A stretch of 21,694 nucleotides of DNA from CAZDGK01 sp964505035 (GCA_964505035.1 CAZDGK010000022.1:1-21694); one strand, 5' to 3'; shown: positions 5,792 through 12,280, numbered from the stretch's first letter. Notes: generated by a model from the letters alone, not told the origin. Translations and numbers: made by a program.

Positions 5792-6953
5792 GGCGGAATT
5801 CGTATAAACAATAGCAGATCGTAAGGCCAACCAGCACCCAGATTAACCAATTACCGCTGTGAGTGGATGCGGCTGAGGTGGCGGCGGATTTGGCGGCCGA
5901 GGTGGTGGAGGTGGGAGACGACACCTTACTGGCCGTGGAGCCTTTGACACTGCCAGTCGATGAACCGGTTTGCCCACTGACGGCGGTGATGTGATTGGCG
6001 GCGCCAGGTGTGGGCGTGGTGGTCCAGGTCCAGCCCGACTCGGACCAAGCCCAGGCCTGGCCCGGCTTGGCTGAGCCATAGGTGACAGTGTCGCCGAGCT
6101 GGTGACCGGCTGGGTCGTACAATGCAAGACTGGTGCCACTATTGGACAGAGCGATGTGACTGGCGGCCGAGGTGACGGCGAGGTAGGTTCCGGGCGCAAT
6201 CACCGCCGACGGCAGAGTGTGCTTGGTGCCGAGACTGGCGCCGGTCTTAATGATGTAACCTTTGATATCAACTGGCTGGTCGTTGGGATTGTAGAGCTCA
6301 ATAAACTCGTCATGGGCGTCGGTTTGCGGCGCGGCGGGGTCGGGCAGCAGCTCGGTGAGCATGAGCTGCGCATATGGCCCCGCACTGTCGGATGCAGTGA
6401 CAGCGGCGACGGGCACCGGACTGGCCTGGCCAGATGGAGCAGACGTAGGCTTGGGAGTTGGCGTGGGTGGCGCACTTAGAGTATTGGCGGCGCCGGGCGT
6501 GGGCGTGGTGGTCCAGGCCCAATTGCCGTCGGATTGCTTCATCCAGCCCGCACCAGGCACGGCCGCCGGCCAGGTGGTAGTGTCGACCGCCGAGCTAGCG
6601 GCGGCACAATCGCTAGCCAGGCACAAGGTGAGGGTATTGCCACTATTGGACAGGGCCCAAGTAGCTTGAGCAGAGGTCTGGACAAAGTAAGCCCCCGGAT
6701 CAAGCGTGATTGCCGGCAGACTATAGGTTGAGGAGTTTAGGTGAAGCCTATAGTCATTTAGCACAACTGGGGCAGCACTATTATTATGCAACTCTACATA
6801 CTCGTCATGCGAATCGACTAAGGGACTTGTGGGATCTACCAATAACTCTGATAGCTCCAGTCCATTGACCGGGGCAGCAACGGCTGAGCCGACAGCCGGG
6901 CCGAGCACAAGACTGCAACAAAGCACAACAAACACCAGGATTCGCACGCGCAT
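5709..6953 (-). CDS. Surface protein with two lamin-tail domains and C-terminal membrane anchor
   Basis: From 6953 the protein is 414 aa. A signal peptide (1-27, ending AVAA) is followed by lamin-tail domain 1 (about 32-157), with ELSELLVDP, HDEYVELHN and ALSNSGNTLTL. A Pro/Thr/Ser linker leads to lamin-tail domain 2 (about 197-320), with TELLPDP, HDEFIELYN and ALSNSGTSLAL. Both domains end in a shared WTTTPTPGAAN segment. A Ser/Thr stalk (321-367), one membrane helix (368-385) and a basic tail follow. In bacteria such domains occur in secreted, often nuclease- or adhesion-linked proteins; no enzyme domain is seen here. The start at 6953 is favoured over 7010 because it begins the signal peptide, has AGGGAAG upstream and fits the promoter at 6982-7010. 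It runs 83 nt into tsaE. Confidence 0.85.
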   Translation of the reverse strand: MRVRILVFVVLCCSLVLGPAVGSAVAAPVNGLELSELLVDPTSPLVDSHDEYVELHNNSAAPVVLNDYRLHLNSSTYSLPAITLDPGAYFVQTSAQATWALSNSGNTLTLCLASDCAAASSAVDTTTWPAAVPGAGWMKQSDGNWAWTTTPTPGAANTLSAPPTPTPKPTSAPSGQASPVPVAAVTASDSAGPYAQLMLTELLPDPAAPQTDAHDEFIELYNPNDQPVDIKGYIIKTGASLGTKHTLPSAVIAPGTYLAVTSAASHIALSNSGTSLALYDPAGHQLGDTVTYGSAKPGQAWAWSESGWTWTTTPTPGAANHITAVSGQTGSSTGSVKGSTASKVSSPTSTTSAAKSAATSAASTHSGNWLIWVLVGLTICYCLYEFRHDLRRYYHQLRGHSGRRREASPAPEGR

Positions 6954-6981
6954 AACTGACTTCCCTACTTCTGATGCGAGT

Positions 6982-7010
6982 AGGATATGTGAACAAAAGC
7001 CGAAGTGCAA
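6982..7010 (-). promoter_or_regulatory. Possible promoter of the lamin-tail gene
   Basis: Minus-strand TTGCAC (7005-7010), a 17-nt spacer and TATCCT (6982-6987) give a predicted start near 6975 and a leader of about 22 nt. The match is moderate. It is divergent from the pilB promoter about 50 bp away. Confidence 0.35.
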
Positions 7011-7053
7011 GCAAGAGGGCTTTGAGAAACATCTCTACCCACTAAGATGCTTA

Positions 7054-7062
7054 TGCTACAAT
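7054..7062 (+). promoter_or_regulatory. Extended -10 promoter of pilB
   Basis: TGcTACAAT (TG at 7054-7055, TACAAT at 7057-7062) overlaps the first possible ATG at 7061. A start near 7069 would place ATG 7073 almost at the 5' end of the message. A second hexamer TAAGAT (7043-7048) is an alternative that would allow the ATG at 7061. Confidence 0.45.
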
Positions 7063-7072
7063 GAAAACATCT

Positions 7073-9091
7073 ATGCGCATATCTGATGCCGACCTAAAGA
7101 AACTGCTGCTGGACTCCGGTCAGGTCAAGCAGCCTGCCCTGGATGACGCCGTCAAAGAAGTGACGGAATCCGAGACGCTGCAACAAATTGTGCTGAAGAA
7201 AAAGCTGATTAGTGAGAAAGATCTGACCAAGCTCTACGCGGACAGCACGGGCGTGCCATTTATCGAGCTAGCCGAGGTCAAGATCCCCCGCGAAATTTTG
7301 CTCAAGATTCCCGAGCGGATCGCCCGCAAGTATCAGGCGGTGCTGTTTGGCATGGAAGAAGACCGGCTGCAGCTGGCAATGGCCGACCCCGAGGACTTCC
7401 AGGCGGCGGACTTTATCGCCAAGCAGGTTGGTGGTAAGCCTAAAGCCTACATTGCGACGGCCTCGGATATCCTAGCGGCCATCGACCAATATAAGGGTGA
7501 GATTTCAAACGAGATCACCAAGGCGATCAAGGATTCGTCAGCCGACGCGGACGCCGAAGAAGAAAAGATCTCGGCCAAGGACCTGGCTGAGGACGCGCCG
7601 ATTGCCAAGACGGTAAATGTGATATTGGAATACGCTGTGAAGTCGCGGGCCTCGGACATTCATATTGAGCCGCGCGAAAACATTGTGCAGGTGCGGTACC
7701 GCATCGACGGCGTGCTACGCGAGACAATGACGCTGCCGAAGCCGATTCTGGCGGCGGTTATATCGCGCATTAAGATTCTCGCCAACCTGAAGATTGACGA
7801 GCACCGGGTGCCGCAGGACGGGCGGTTTAAGTTTACGCTCGGGTCCAAGACGGTGGCCTTGCGCGTCAGCACGCTGCCGATCATGGACGGCGAAAAGGTG
7901 GTCATGCGTATCCTAGACGAGTCGGCCCGGGCGCTGACGCTGGATGAGCTGGGCTTTGAGGGCAATGCGCTGGAAACGATTGGCCGCAACTTGCACAAGC
8001 CGCACGGCATGACGCTCGTGACCGGACCGACCGGGTCGGGCAAGAGTACCACGCTGTACTCGGTGCTGAGCATGCTGAACACCCCCGGCGTGAACATCTC
8101 GACGGTGGAAGACCCGGTGGAGTACCGGGTAAACGGCGTGAACCAGACGCAGACGAATGCCAAGGCCGGCATGACATTTGCGGCGGGCCTGCGGGCGCTG
8201 CTGCGGCAGGATCCAAACATCATCATGGTCGGCGAGATCCGTGACGGCGAGACGGCTGACCTGGCTGTGCAGGCCGCCCTGACGGGTCACGTGGTGCTAA
8301 GCACGCTGCACACCAACAACGCCGCCACCACCCTGCCGCGGCTACTCGACATGGGCATTGAGCCGTTCCTGATTGCCTCGACTGTGAACACGGTGATTGG
8401 CCAGCGTCTGGTGCGGCGGTTGTGCCAGGTGTGCCGGGTGACCTATGTGCCAGAGGGGACAGAGCTGGCCAATGTCAAGAAGGACTTCCAGCTCGACGTG
8501 GCGCTCAAGCACTTTAATGAGCGCAAGGACAGCGGCGCGATTCCACAAGAGCAGCCACCGGCACCCGCACCGGTAGCCCAGGAGGCGCCCAAGGCGGCCG
8601 CGCCGGTCGACCACGCCAAGAAGAGCCGGGTGATCGAGCCCGAGCACGACATCGAGACCACCAAGAGTATTCTCGATAAAATCGCGGCTGATCCCAACAT
8701 CATCAACCGGTCAGCGGACGAGGCTAGCGGCAAGAAGAACGCGCCAGCTCCGGCACCCGCGCCGGCGCCAGCTCCGGCTGAGCCAACCCCACCACCCGCT
8801 CCCCCAGCGCCGGAGCCCGGCCAGCTCAAGCAGGGGCAGTTCATTTTGTACAAGGCCGGGCCGGGCTGCGAGACCTGCGGCGGTGTGGGCTACCAGGGCC
8901 GCATGGGCATCTACGAGGTGCTGGAGGTGACCGAGCCGATCCAGAAGATGATCGTGAGTCACGCCACCGCCGATGACATCCAGATGCAGGCTATCCGCGA
9001 CGGCATGCTGACCATGCAGCAGGACGGCTTCGTGAAGGCCTTAATGGGCAGGACGACGATTGAGGAAATCCTGCGCGTGACGCGAGAATAG
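7073..9091 (+). CDS. pilB: Type IV pilus extension ATPase PilB (GspE family)
   Basis: This is 672 aa from ATG 7073, or 676 aa from ATG 7061, which overlaps the predicted -10; numbering here uses the longer form. An MshEN-type N-terminal domain (about 5-150) precedes the ATPase core: DIHIEP (199-204), Walker A GPTGSGKST (322-330), Asp box EDPVEY (350-355), Walker B IIMVGEIRDGE (387-397) and His box LSTLHTNN (413-420). The metal-binding cysteines are C455/C458 and C603/C606. Between the pairs lies an insertion of about 125 residues with a Pro/Ala tract at 561-586, far longer than usual. PilB drives pilin polymerisation at the inner membrane with PilC, whose gene follows after 10 nt. Confidence 0.97.
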   Translation: MRISDADLKKLLLDSGQVKQPALDDAVKEVTESETLQQIVLKKKLISEKDLTKLYADSTGVPFIELAEVKIPREILLKIPERIARKYQAVLFGMEEDRLQLAMADPEDFQAADFIAKQVGGKPKAYIATASDILAAIDQYKGEISNEITKAIKDSSADADAEEEKISAKDLAEDAPIAKTVNVILEYAVKSRASDIHIEPRENIVQVRYRIDGVLRETMTLPKPILAAVISRIKILANLKIDEHRVPQDGRFKFTLGSKTVALRVSTLPIMDGEKVVMRILDESARALTLDELGFEGNALETIGRNLHKPHGMTLVTGPTGSGKSTTLYSVLSMLNTPGVNISTVEDPVEYRVNGVNQTQTNAKAGMTFAAGLRALLRQDPNIIMVGEIRDGETADLAVQAALTGHVVLSTLHTNNAATTLPRLLDMGIEPFLIASTVNTVIGQRLVRRLCQVCRVTYVPEGTELANVKKDFQLDVALKHFNERKDSGAIPQEQPPAPAPVAQEAPKAAAPVDHAKKSRVIEPEHDIETTKSILDKIAADPNIINRSADEASGKKNAPAPAPAPAPAPAEPTPPPAPPAPEPGQLKQGQFILYKAGPGCETCGGVGYQGRMGIYEVLEVTEPIQKMIVSHATADDIQMQAIRDGMLTMQQDGFVKALMGRTTIEEILRVTRE

Positions 9092-9101
9092 GAGCAAGCG
9101 A

Positions 9102-10319
9102 GTGGCATTATTTAGCTACAGTGCGCGTGATAAAGCGGGCGTAATCCAGAAGGGCACGGTGTTTGCGGGCGACCGGGCCGGCGCCACGGCTGGGCTGGTG
9201 GAAAAGGGCCTGACGCCGATCCTGATCAAGGAAGAGACTAGCGGCAAAGGCGGTGACGACCTACTGAGCCGGTTTGGCCTCGCGCCCAAGGTCAAGCTAC
9301 AAGACAAGGTGATCTTTAGCCGGCAGTTTGCCACCATGATTAATGCCGGCGTGCCGATTGTGCAATCATTGAATATTTTGCGGGCGCAGAGCGAGAGCAA
9401 GAAACTCCAGACGGTAGTGGCGGACGTAGCCAAGCAGGTGGAGGGCGGCGCGACGCTCTCAAACGCGCTGGCGACACACCCGGATGTGTTCAACAACATT
9501 TATGTGAACATGGTGCGGGCTGGCGAGTCGGGTGGTATCCTCGACGGAGTGCTGGAGCGGCTGGCAACTCAGCAGGAAAAGGACGCGGAGATCGTAGCCA
9601 AGGTACGCAGCGCCATGATTTACCCGTCGGTGATCACGGTGGCGACGGTCAGCGCATTCTTCTTCCTGATGACGGTAATCGTGCCGAAGCTAGCCAGCAT
9701 TTTCAAGGACACCGGTGCGAGTATCCCGATTTATACCCAAGTGTTACTGGCGATCTCTGACTTTATGGTGCATTTCTGGTACATCATGATCGGTGGGACG
9801 GTGGCGGCGGTGATCGCCTTCATCCGCTGGCACAAAACGCCCAATGGCAAGCACATTGTGGACAAGTATCTACTGAAGGCGCCAATCTTTGGGCCGATCC
9901 TGATGAAGGTGAATGTGGCGCGGTTCGCGCGGACGTTTGGCTCGCTGATGGCCAGTGGCATCTCGGTGCTGGACGCGCTCAATGCCACCCGCACGGCGCT
10001 GGGCAATAGCGTATACCAGGACGAGCTGGCAGTGGTGGCGCAGAAGGTGAAAAACGGCCGGCCGATGAGCGAGCAGATTCGGGAGAGCAAGAACTTCCCG
10101 GCCATCGTGGGCCAGATGCTAGCGGTAGGTGAAGAGACCGGCAAGCTCGATGATATTCTGATGAAACTAGCGTCTTTCTACGAGCGAGAGGTGGATACGG
10201 TGATCGAAGGCCTGACATCGATCATTGAGCCGCTCCTGATCATTGTGCTGGGCGGCATGGTCGGATTCATCGTGATCTCGGTGTTTGGGCCAATCTCGTC
10301 GCTGAGTAGCTCGGTCTAG
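9102..10319 (+). CDS. pilC: Type IV pilus platform protein PilC (GspF family)
   Basis: This 405-aa protein has two GspF repeats. Repeat 1 includes FSRQFATMINAGVPIVQSL (about 70-88) and EGGATLSNAL. Repeat 2 includes RFARTFGSLMASGISVLDAL (about 273-292) and GRPMSEQI. Membrane helices lie at about 169-197, 222-243 and 376-399. PilC is the inner-membrane platform that PilB rotates to insert pilins. The start is GTG at 9102, with GGAG at 9091-9094 overlapping the pilB stop, so the two genes form an operon. Its length is normal. No pilT lies between or beside them. The next gene has its own promoter 10 nt after the stop, so the operon may end here; no terminator is visible. Confidence 0.97.
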   Translation: MALFSYSARDKAGVIQKGTVFAGDRAGATAGLVEKGLTPILIKEETSGKGGDDLLSRFGLAPKVKLQDKVIFSRQFATMINAGVPIVQSLNILRAQSESKKLQTVVADVAKQVEGGATLSNALATHPDVFNNIYVNMVRAGESGGILDGVLERLATQQEKDAEIVAKVRSAMIYPSVITVATVSAFFFLMTVIVPKLASIFKDTGASIPIYTQVLLAISDFMVHFWYIMIGGTVAAVIAFIRWHKTPNGKHIVDKYLLKAPIFGPILMKVNVARFARTFGSLMASGISVLDALNATRTALGNSVYQDELAVVAQKVKNGRPMSEQIRESKNFPAIVGQMLAVGEETGKLDDILMKLASFYEREVDTVIEGLTSIIEPLLIIVLGGMVGFIVISVFGPISSLSSSV

Positions 10320-10328
10320 CAAAAGGGC

Positions 10329-10358
10329 TTGCCAAAACTGGTGTAATTGTGTTATAGT
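10329..10358 (+). promoter_or_regulatory. Promoter of the small alpha-helical protein gene
   Basis: TTGCCA (10329-10334), an 18-nt spacer and TATAGT (10353-10358) form a good sigma70-type pair just after pilC. The predicted start near 10365 lies at the edge of an inverted repeat. Confidence 0.6.
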
Positions 10359-10366
10359 ACACAACT

Positions 10367-10385
10367 GTCGACCACAGGGGTCGAC
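10367..10385. promoter_or_regulatory. Inverted repeat in the 5' leader
   Basis: GTCGACC (10367-10373) and GGTCGAC (10379-10385) form a perfect 7-bp inverted repeat with a 5-nt spacer at the predicted transcript start. It could be an operator or a 5' stabilising hairpin. The Shine-Dalgarno site AAGGAG (10398-10403) stays free. Confidence 0.45.
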
Positions 10386-10410
10386 CATGTGGAGCTGTAA
10401 GGAGCCCGAC

Positions 10411-10809
10411 ATGATCGGTACCATCATCCGCAGGACCCTGACCGCCTACGGTGCGGTCAAGGTGATCGAGGCCGTCGGCGTCGCGGTGTGGGACAACCTG
10501 TCCCCCGCCCAGAAGGCCGAGCTGATCGCGCGGTTCGCCGAGGTGAAGTACACCATCGAGGAGAAGCTGCAGGGCGCGTCCCGGCAGCCGACCGCCGCCC
10601 AGACCGCCGCGGCCGTGAACGAGGTCACCGAGGACGTCAAGGCCCGGATCGCCGAGCTGCTGAACACGGCCTCCGAGAAGTTCACCGGCGCGGTCGACCA
10701 GCTGGTCACGAAGGCCGGCGAGGTCGCCGAGCAGGTGACTGCGGCCAACGCGGCGAAGGCCAACGGCAACGGCAAGCACGCCAAGACCGGCGCGCCCACC
10801 TCCGACTGA
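10411..10809 (+). CDS. Small Ala-rich helical protein with foreign-looking codon use
   Basis: The start at 10411 is set by AAGGAG at 10398-10403 with a 7-nt spacer, giving 132 aa; an in-frame ATG at 10387 has no such site. The protein was not recognised. Residues 1-25 (MIGTIIRRTL, VKVIEAVGVAVW) form a weakly hydrophobic helix. Residues 30-115 are charged amphipathic helix rich in Ala, Glu, Lys and Val, apolipoprotein- or phasin-like in texture, and the tail is hydrophilic (NGNGKHAKTG). By hand count 129 of 132 sense codons end in G or C, unlike pilC and the pilins, which suggests transfer from a high-GC donor such as an actinobacterium, or strong expression selection. It has its own promoter and terminator. 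Confidence 0.7.
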   Translation: MIGTIIRRTLTAYGAVKVIEAVGVAVWDNLSPAQKAELIARFAEVKYTIEEKLQGASRQPTAAQTAAAVNEVTEDVKARIAELLNTASEKFTGAVDQLVTKAGEVAEQVTAANAAKANGNGKHAKTGAPTSD

Positions 10810-10822
10810 CCGTCGCCCGCCC

Positions 10823-10843
10823 CGCGAGTACCCCTGACTCGCG
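10823..10843 (+). other. Hairpin upstream of the terminator
   Basis: CGCGAGT (10823-10829) pairs with ACTCGCG (10837-10843) around a 7-nt loop. It has no T-tract and lies 9 nt before the main terminator, so it may stabilise the 3' end of the message. Confidence 0.4.
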
Positions 10844-10852
10844 ATAGCTATG

Positions 10853-10887
10853 CCCCGCTCCGACATTCGGAGCGGGGTGCTTGTTTT
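10853..10887 (+). terminator. Strong Rho-independent terminator
   Basis: An 11-bp perfect stem, CCCCGCTCCGA (10853-10863) with TCGGAGCGGGG (10867-10877), has a 3-nt loop and is followed by TGCTTGTTTT. It ends the 10411 gene. Confidence 0.85.
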
Positions 10888-10908
10888 AGGAGCGGGTTTC
10901 GGTATAGA
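10881..10908 (+). promoter_or_regulatory. Promoter of the 30-aa protein, inside the terminator tail
   Basis: TTGTTT (10881-10886), a 16-nt spacer and TATAGA (10903-10908). The -35 is the T-rich tail of the preceding terminator. The predicted start near 10915 gives a leader of about 45 nt with GAGGTGAGG before the ATG. Confidence 0.5.
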
Positions 10909-10959
10909 GTGGTTTGGGCCCTACTGATTGGGTCCAGTCATTTCTCGAGGTGAGGTGTC

Positions 10960-11052
10960 ATGCTCAAGTCCAAGAAAGCCCGCTGGACGGTGGGCCTGCT
11001 GGCGGTAGCGGTGGTTGCCGCTGCCTACGGCACGTGGCGCGGTCGCCGCTAA
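10960..11052 (+). CDS. 30-aa single-pass membrane peptide
   Basis: The open frame is MLKSKKARW, then a hydrophobic stretch (TVGLLAVAVVAAAYG), then TWRGRR and TAA. A basic N-terminus, one short helix of about 15 residues and a basic C-terminus make a miniature membrane peptide. GAGGTGAGG at 10947-10955 gives a good ribosome site. It has its own promoter and a strong terminator (11063-11106), so it is a complete transcription unit despite its size. No family is recognised; regulatory or toxin-like membrane peptides look similar, but no antitoxin RNA or partner is evident. It sits between pilC and the pilins. Confidence 0.6.
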   Translation: MLKSKKARWTVGLLAVAVVAAAYGTWRGRR

Positions 11053-11062
11053 GCCGTCCGCT

Positions 11063-11106
11063 TGTCCCGCCTCTGGCCAGTCGGCTAGGGCGGGACATAT
11101 TTTTAT
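11063..11106 (+). terminator. Long Rho-independent terminator
   Basis: TGTCCCGCC (11063-11071) pairs with GGCGGGACA (11089-11097), and an inner stem CTGGCC/GGCTAG continues it after a one-base bulge. A T-rich tail (TATTTTTAT) follows. Confidence 0.8.
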
Positions 11107-11133
11107 CCCGGTGGATTTGTGGGTGCGACCTCA

Positions 11134-11162
11134 TTGACAGTTAACCACAAGCACTTTATTGT
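11134..11162 (+). promoter_or_regulatory. Promoter of the first major pilin
   Basis: A consensus -35 TTGACA (11134-11139), a 17-nt spacer and TATTGT (11157-11162). The leader of about 50 nt ends in the Shine-Dalgarno AAGGAGGTGA (11206-11215), one of the strongest initiation signals in the window, as expected for an abundant fibre subunit. Confidence 0.7.
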
Positions 11163-11221
11163 AGGAATTAGATAGAGCTTATTGCTTTATTCTTCCCAAA
11201 AATTTAAGGAGGTGAGCACTC

Positions 11222-11662
11222 GTGCTTAAAAATATCATTAAAAAAGAAGGCGGCTTCACGCTCCTCGAGCTGTTGATCGTCATCGTGATCATCGGCATCT
11301 TGGCGTTGCTGATTATCCCAAACATCACATCCGCGCCAAAAAAAGCGCGCGACACGCAGCGGAAGACTGACCTGAAGGCAGTCCAAAAGGGTCTGGAGGA
11401 GTACTTCGTCTCCAACAACGCCTACCCGGCAGCCCTGACTGACTTGACCCTAGGTTCGGCCCCGATTCTCAAGAGCGTGCCGACTGACCCCAAGAATACC
11501 AGCCCATATGTGTACACCTACACGCCCACCCCAACCGGTGGCCCGTACACGGCCTACACGCTGGACGGGTGCTTGGAGAATGGTGCTGACACCGGTGGCA
11601 GCACGCTGGCGGCTATTAGCCCCTGCACGACCCGCTCGTTTGAGCTAGTCAACAACAACTAG
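11222..11662 (+). CDS. pilA: Major type IV pilin, copy 1
   Basis: This is a 146-aa class III prepilin starting with GTG. A short basic leader MLKNIIKKEGG is cleaved before FTLLE, and Glu at mature position 5 is present. The hydrophobic stalk LLIVIVIIGILALLIIPN follows, then a polar head. Two cysteines at about 116 and 132 (GCLEN and SPC) may form a C-terminal disulfide loop. Its start is fixed by the near-consensus AAGGAGGTGA site. It has its own strong promoter and a terminator. It is almost identical in protein to the gene at 11766 and differs mainly in the leader plus Asp/Asn and Glu/Gln at two head positions. Major rather than minor status is inferred from initiation strength and duplication. 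Confidence 0.92.
   Translation: MLKNIIKKEGGFTLLELLIVIVIIGILALLIIPNITSAPKKARDTQRKTDLKAVQKGLEEYFVSNNAYPAALTDLTLGSAPILKSVPTDPKNTSPYVYTYTPTPTGGPYTAYTLDGCLENGADTGGSTLAAISPCTTRSFELVNNN
11252..11439 (+). repeat. 188-bp exact repeat, copy 1
   Basis: This is identical base for base to 11793-11980 (offset 541). It covers the stalk and the early head of the pilin, from the Gly at the cleavage site to the codons before the TDLTLGS segment. Identity stops sharply on both sides. Confidence 0.95.
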
Positions 11663-11679
11663 TCTCATAGCGTAAGTTC

Positions 11680-11717
11680 AAAAAAGCGACCCTCCAAAAT
11701 AGGGGGTCGCTTTTTTT
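11680..11717 (+). terminator. Rho-independent terminator of pilin 1
   Basis: GCGACCC (11686-11692) pairs with GGGTCGC (11704-11710). The flanking A6 (11680-11685) and T7 (11711-11717) extend the stem and supply the U-tract. Confidence 0.85.
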
Positions 11718-11735
11718 GAGCGTAAGCATTATCAT
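11707..11735 (+). promoter_or_regulatory. Possible promoter of pilin 2, overlapping the terminator
   Basis: TCGCTT (11707-11712) in the terminator 3' arm, a 17-nt spacer and TATCAT (11730-11735). The layout closely matches that before 12281, where TCGTTT and TATAAT sit at the same spacing after the next terminator. The leader would be about 24 nt with AGGTGAG before the ATG. Confidence 0.4.
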
Positions 11736-11765
11736 GGGGGCAATAGATAATATAGGTGAGCATTC

Positions 11766-12203
11766 ATGATTAACCAATTACGCAAGCAGGGTGGCTTCAC
11801 GCTCCTCGAGCTGTTGATCGTCATCGTGATCATCGGCATCTTGGCGTTGCTGATTATCCCAAACATCACATCCGCGCCAAAAAAAGCGCGCGACACGCAG
11901 CGGAAGACTGACCTGAAGGCAGTCCAAAAGGGTCTGGAGGAGTACTTCGTCTCCAACAACGCCTACCCGGCAGCCCTGACCGATCTGACGCTCGGCTCAG
12001 CTCCGATTCTGAAGAGCGTACCGACCGACCCCAAGAACACTAGTCCGTACGTGTACACCTACACCCCCACCCCAACCGGTGGTCCGTACACGGCCTACAC
12101 GCTCAATGGCTGCCTCGAGAACGGCGCCGACACTGGCGGCAGCACGCTGGCGGCTATTAGCCCCTGCACAACCCGCTCGTTCCAACTAGTTAACAACAAC
12201 TAG
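11766..12203 (+). CDS. pilA: Major type IV pilin, copy 2
   Basis: This 145-aa prepilin has leader MINQLRKQGG, cleavage before FTLLE, the same stalk and the same head with two cysteines as copy 1. The first half is identical in DNA to copy 1. In the second half 29 codons differ synonymously and two differ in residue (LNGC for LDGC, FQLV for FELV), so copy 2 is two negative charges poorer. Start is ATG with AGGTGAG 5 nt upstream, weaker than copy 1. It has its own terminator at 12222. The copies could be co-assembled subunits or expressed under different conditions. Confidence 0.92.
   Translation: MINQLRKQGGFTLLELLIVIVIIGILALLIIPNITSAPKKARDTQRKTDLKAVQKGLEEYFVSNNAYPAALTDLTLGSAPILKSVPTDPKNTSPYVYTYTPTPTGGPYTAYTLNGCLENGADTGGSTLAAISPCTTRSFQLVNNN
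11793..11980 (+). repeat. 188-bp exact repeat, copy 2
   Basis: Second copy of the block at 11252-11439. The sharp change from full identity to dense synonymous difference at 11981 points to recent gene conversion of the 5' half. Confidence 0.95.
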
Positions 12204-12221
12204 TTCTCACGCAAGCCAAAG

Positions 12222-12252
12222 ACGGCCCTGCTCCTGGAGCGGGGTCGTTTTT
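12222..12252 (+). terminator. Rho-independent terminator of pilin 2
   Basis: A long stem is formed by 12222-12233 and 12237-12248 (ACGGCCCTGCTC with GAGCGGGGTCGT, including two wobble pairs) around a 3-nt loop, with a T5 tail. Confidence 0.8.
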
Positions 12253-12273
12253 GGTGAGCATAAGCAGTATAAT
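12245..12273 (+). promoter_or_regulatory. Promoter of the minor pilin operon, near-leaderless
   Basis: TCGTTT (12245-12250), a 17-nt spacer and a perfect TATAAT (12268-12273). The predicted start falls at 12280-12281, right at the ATG of the minor pilin. The -35 sits in the 3' arm and tail of the pilin 2 terminator. Confidence 0.6.
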
Positions 12274-12280
12274 GACAGCT

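Noticed and set aside
8735..8815. Low-complexity repeat in pilB as a mobile or minisatellite element
   Set aside because: It is in frame and encodes the Pro/Ala tract of the PilB insertion. It is reported as part of that protein.
10267..10866. Minus-strand frame of 199 residues opposite the 10411 gene
   Set aside because: The high GC3 of the true gene removes stops on the other strand. The plus strand has promoter, ribosome site and terminator.
12251..12280. Upstream ATG for the first minor pilin
   Set aside because: It lies before the TATAAT and would give an unusually long non-basic leader.
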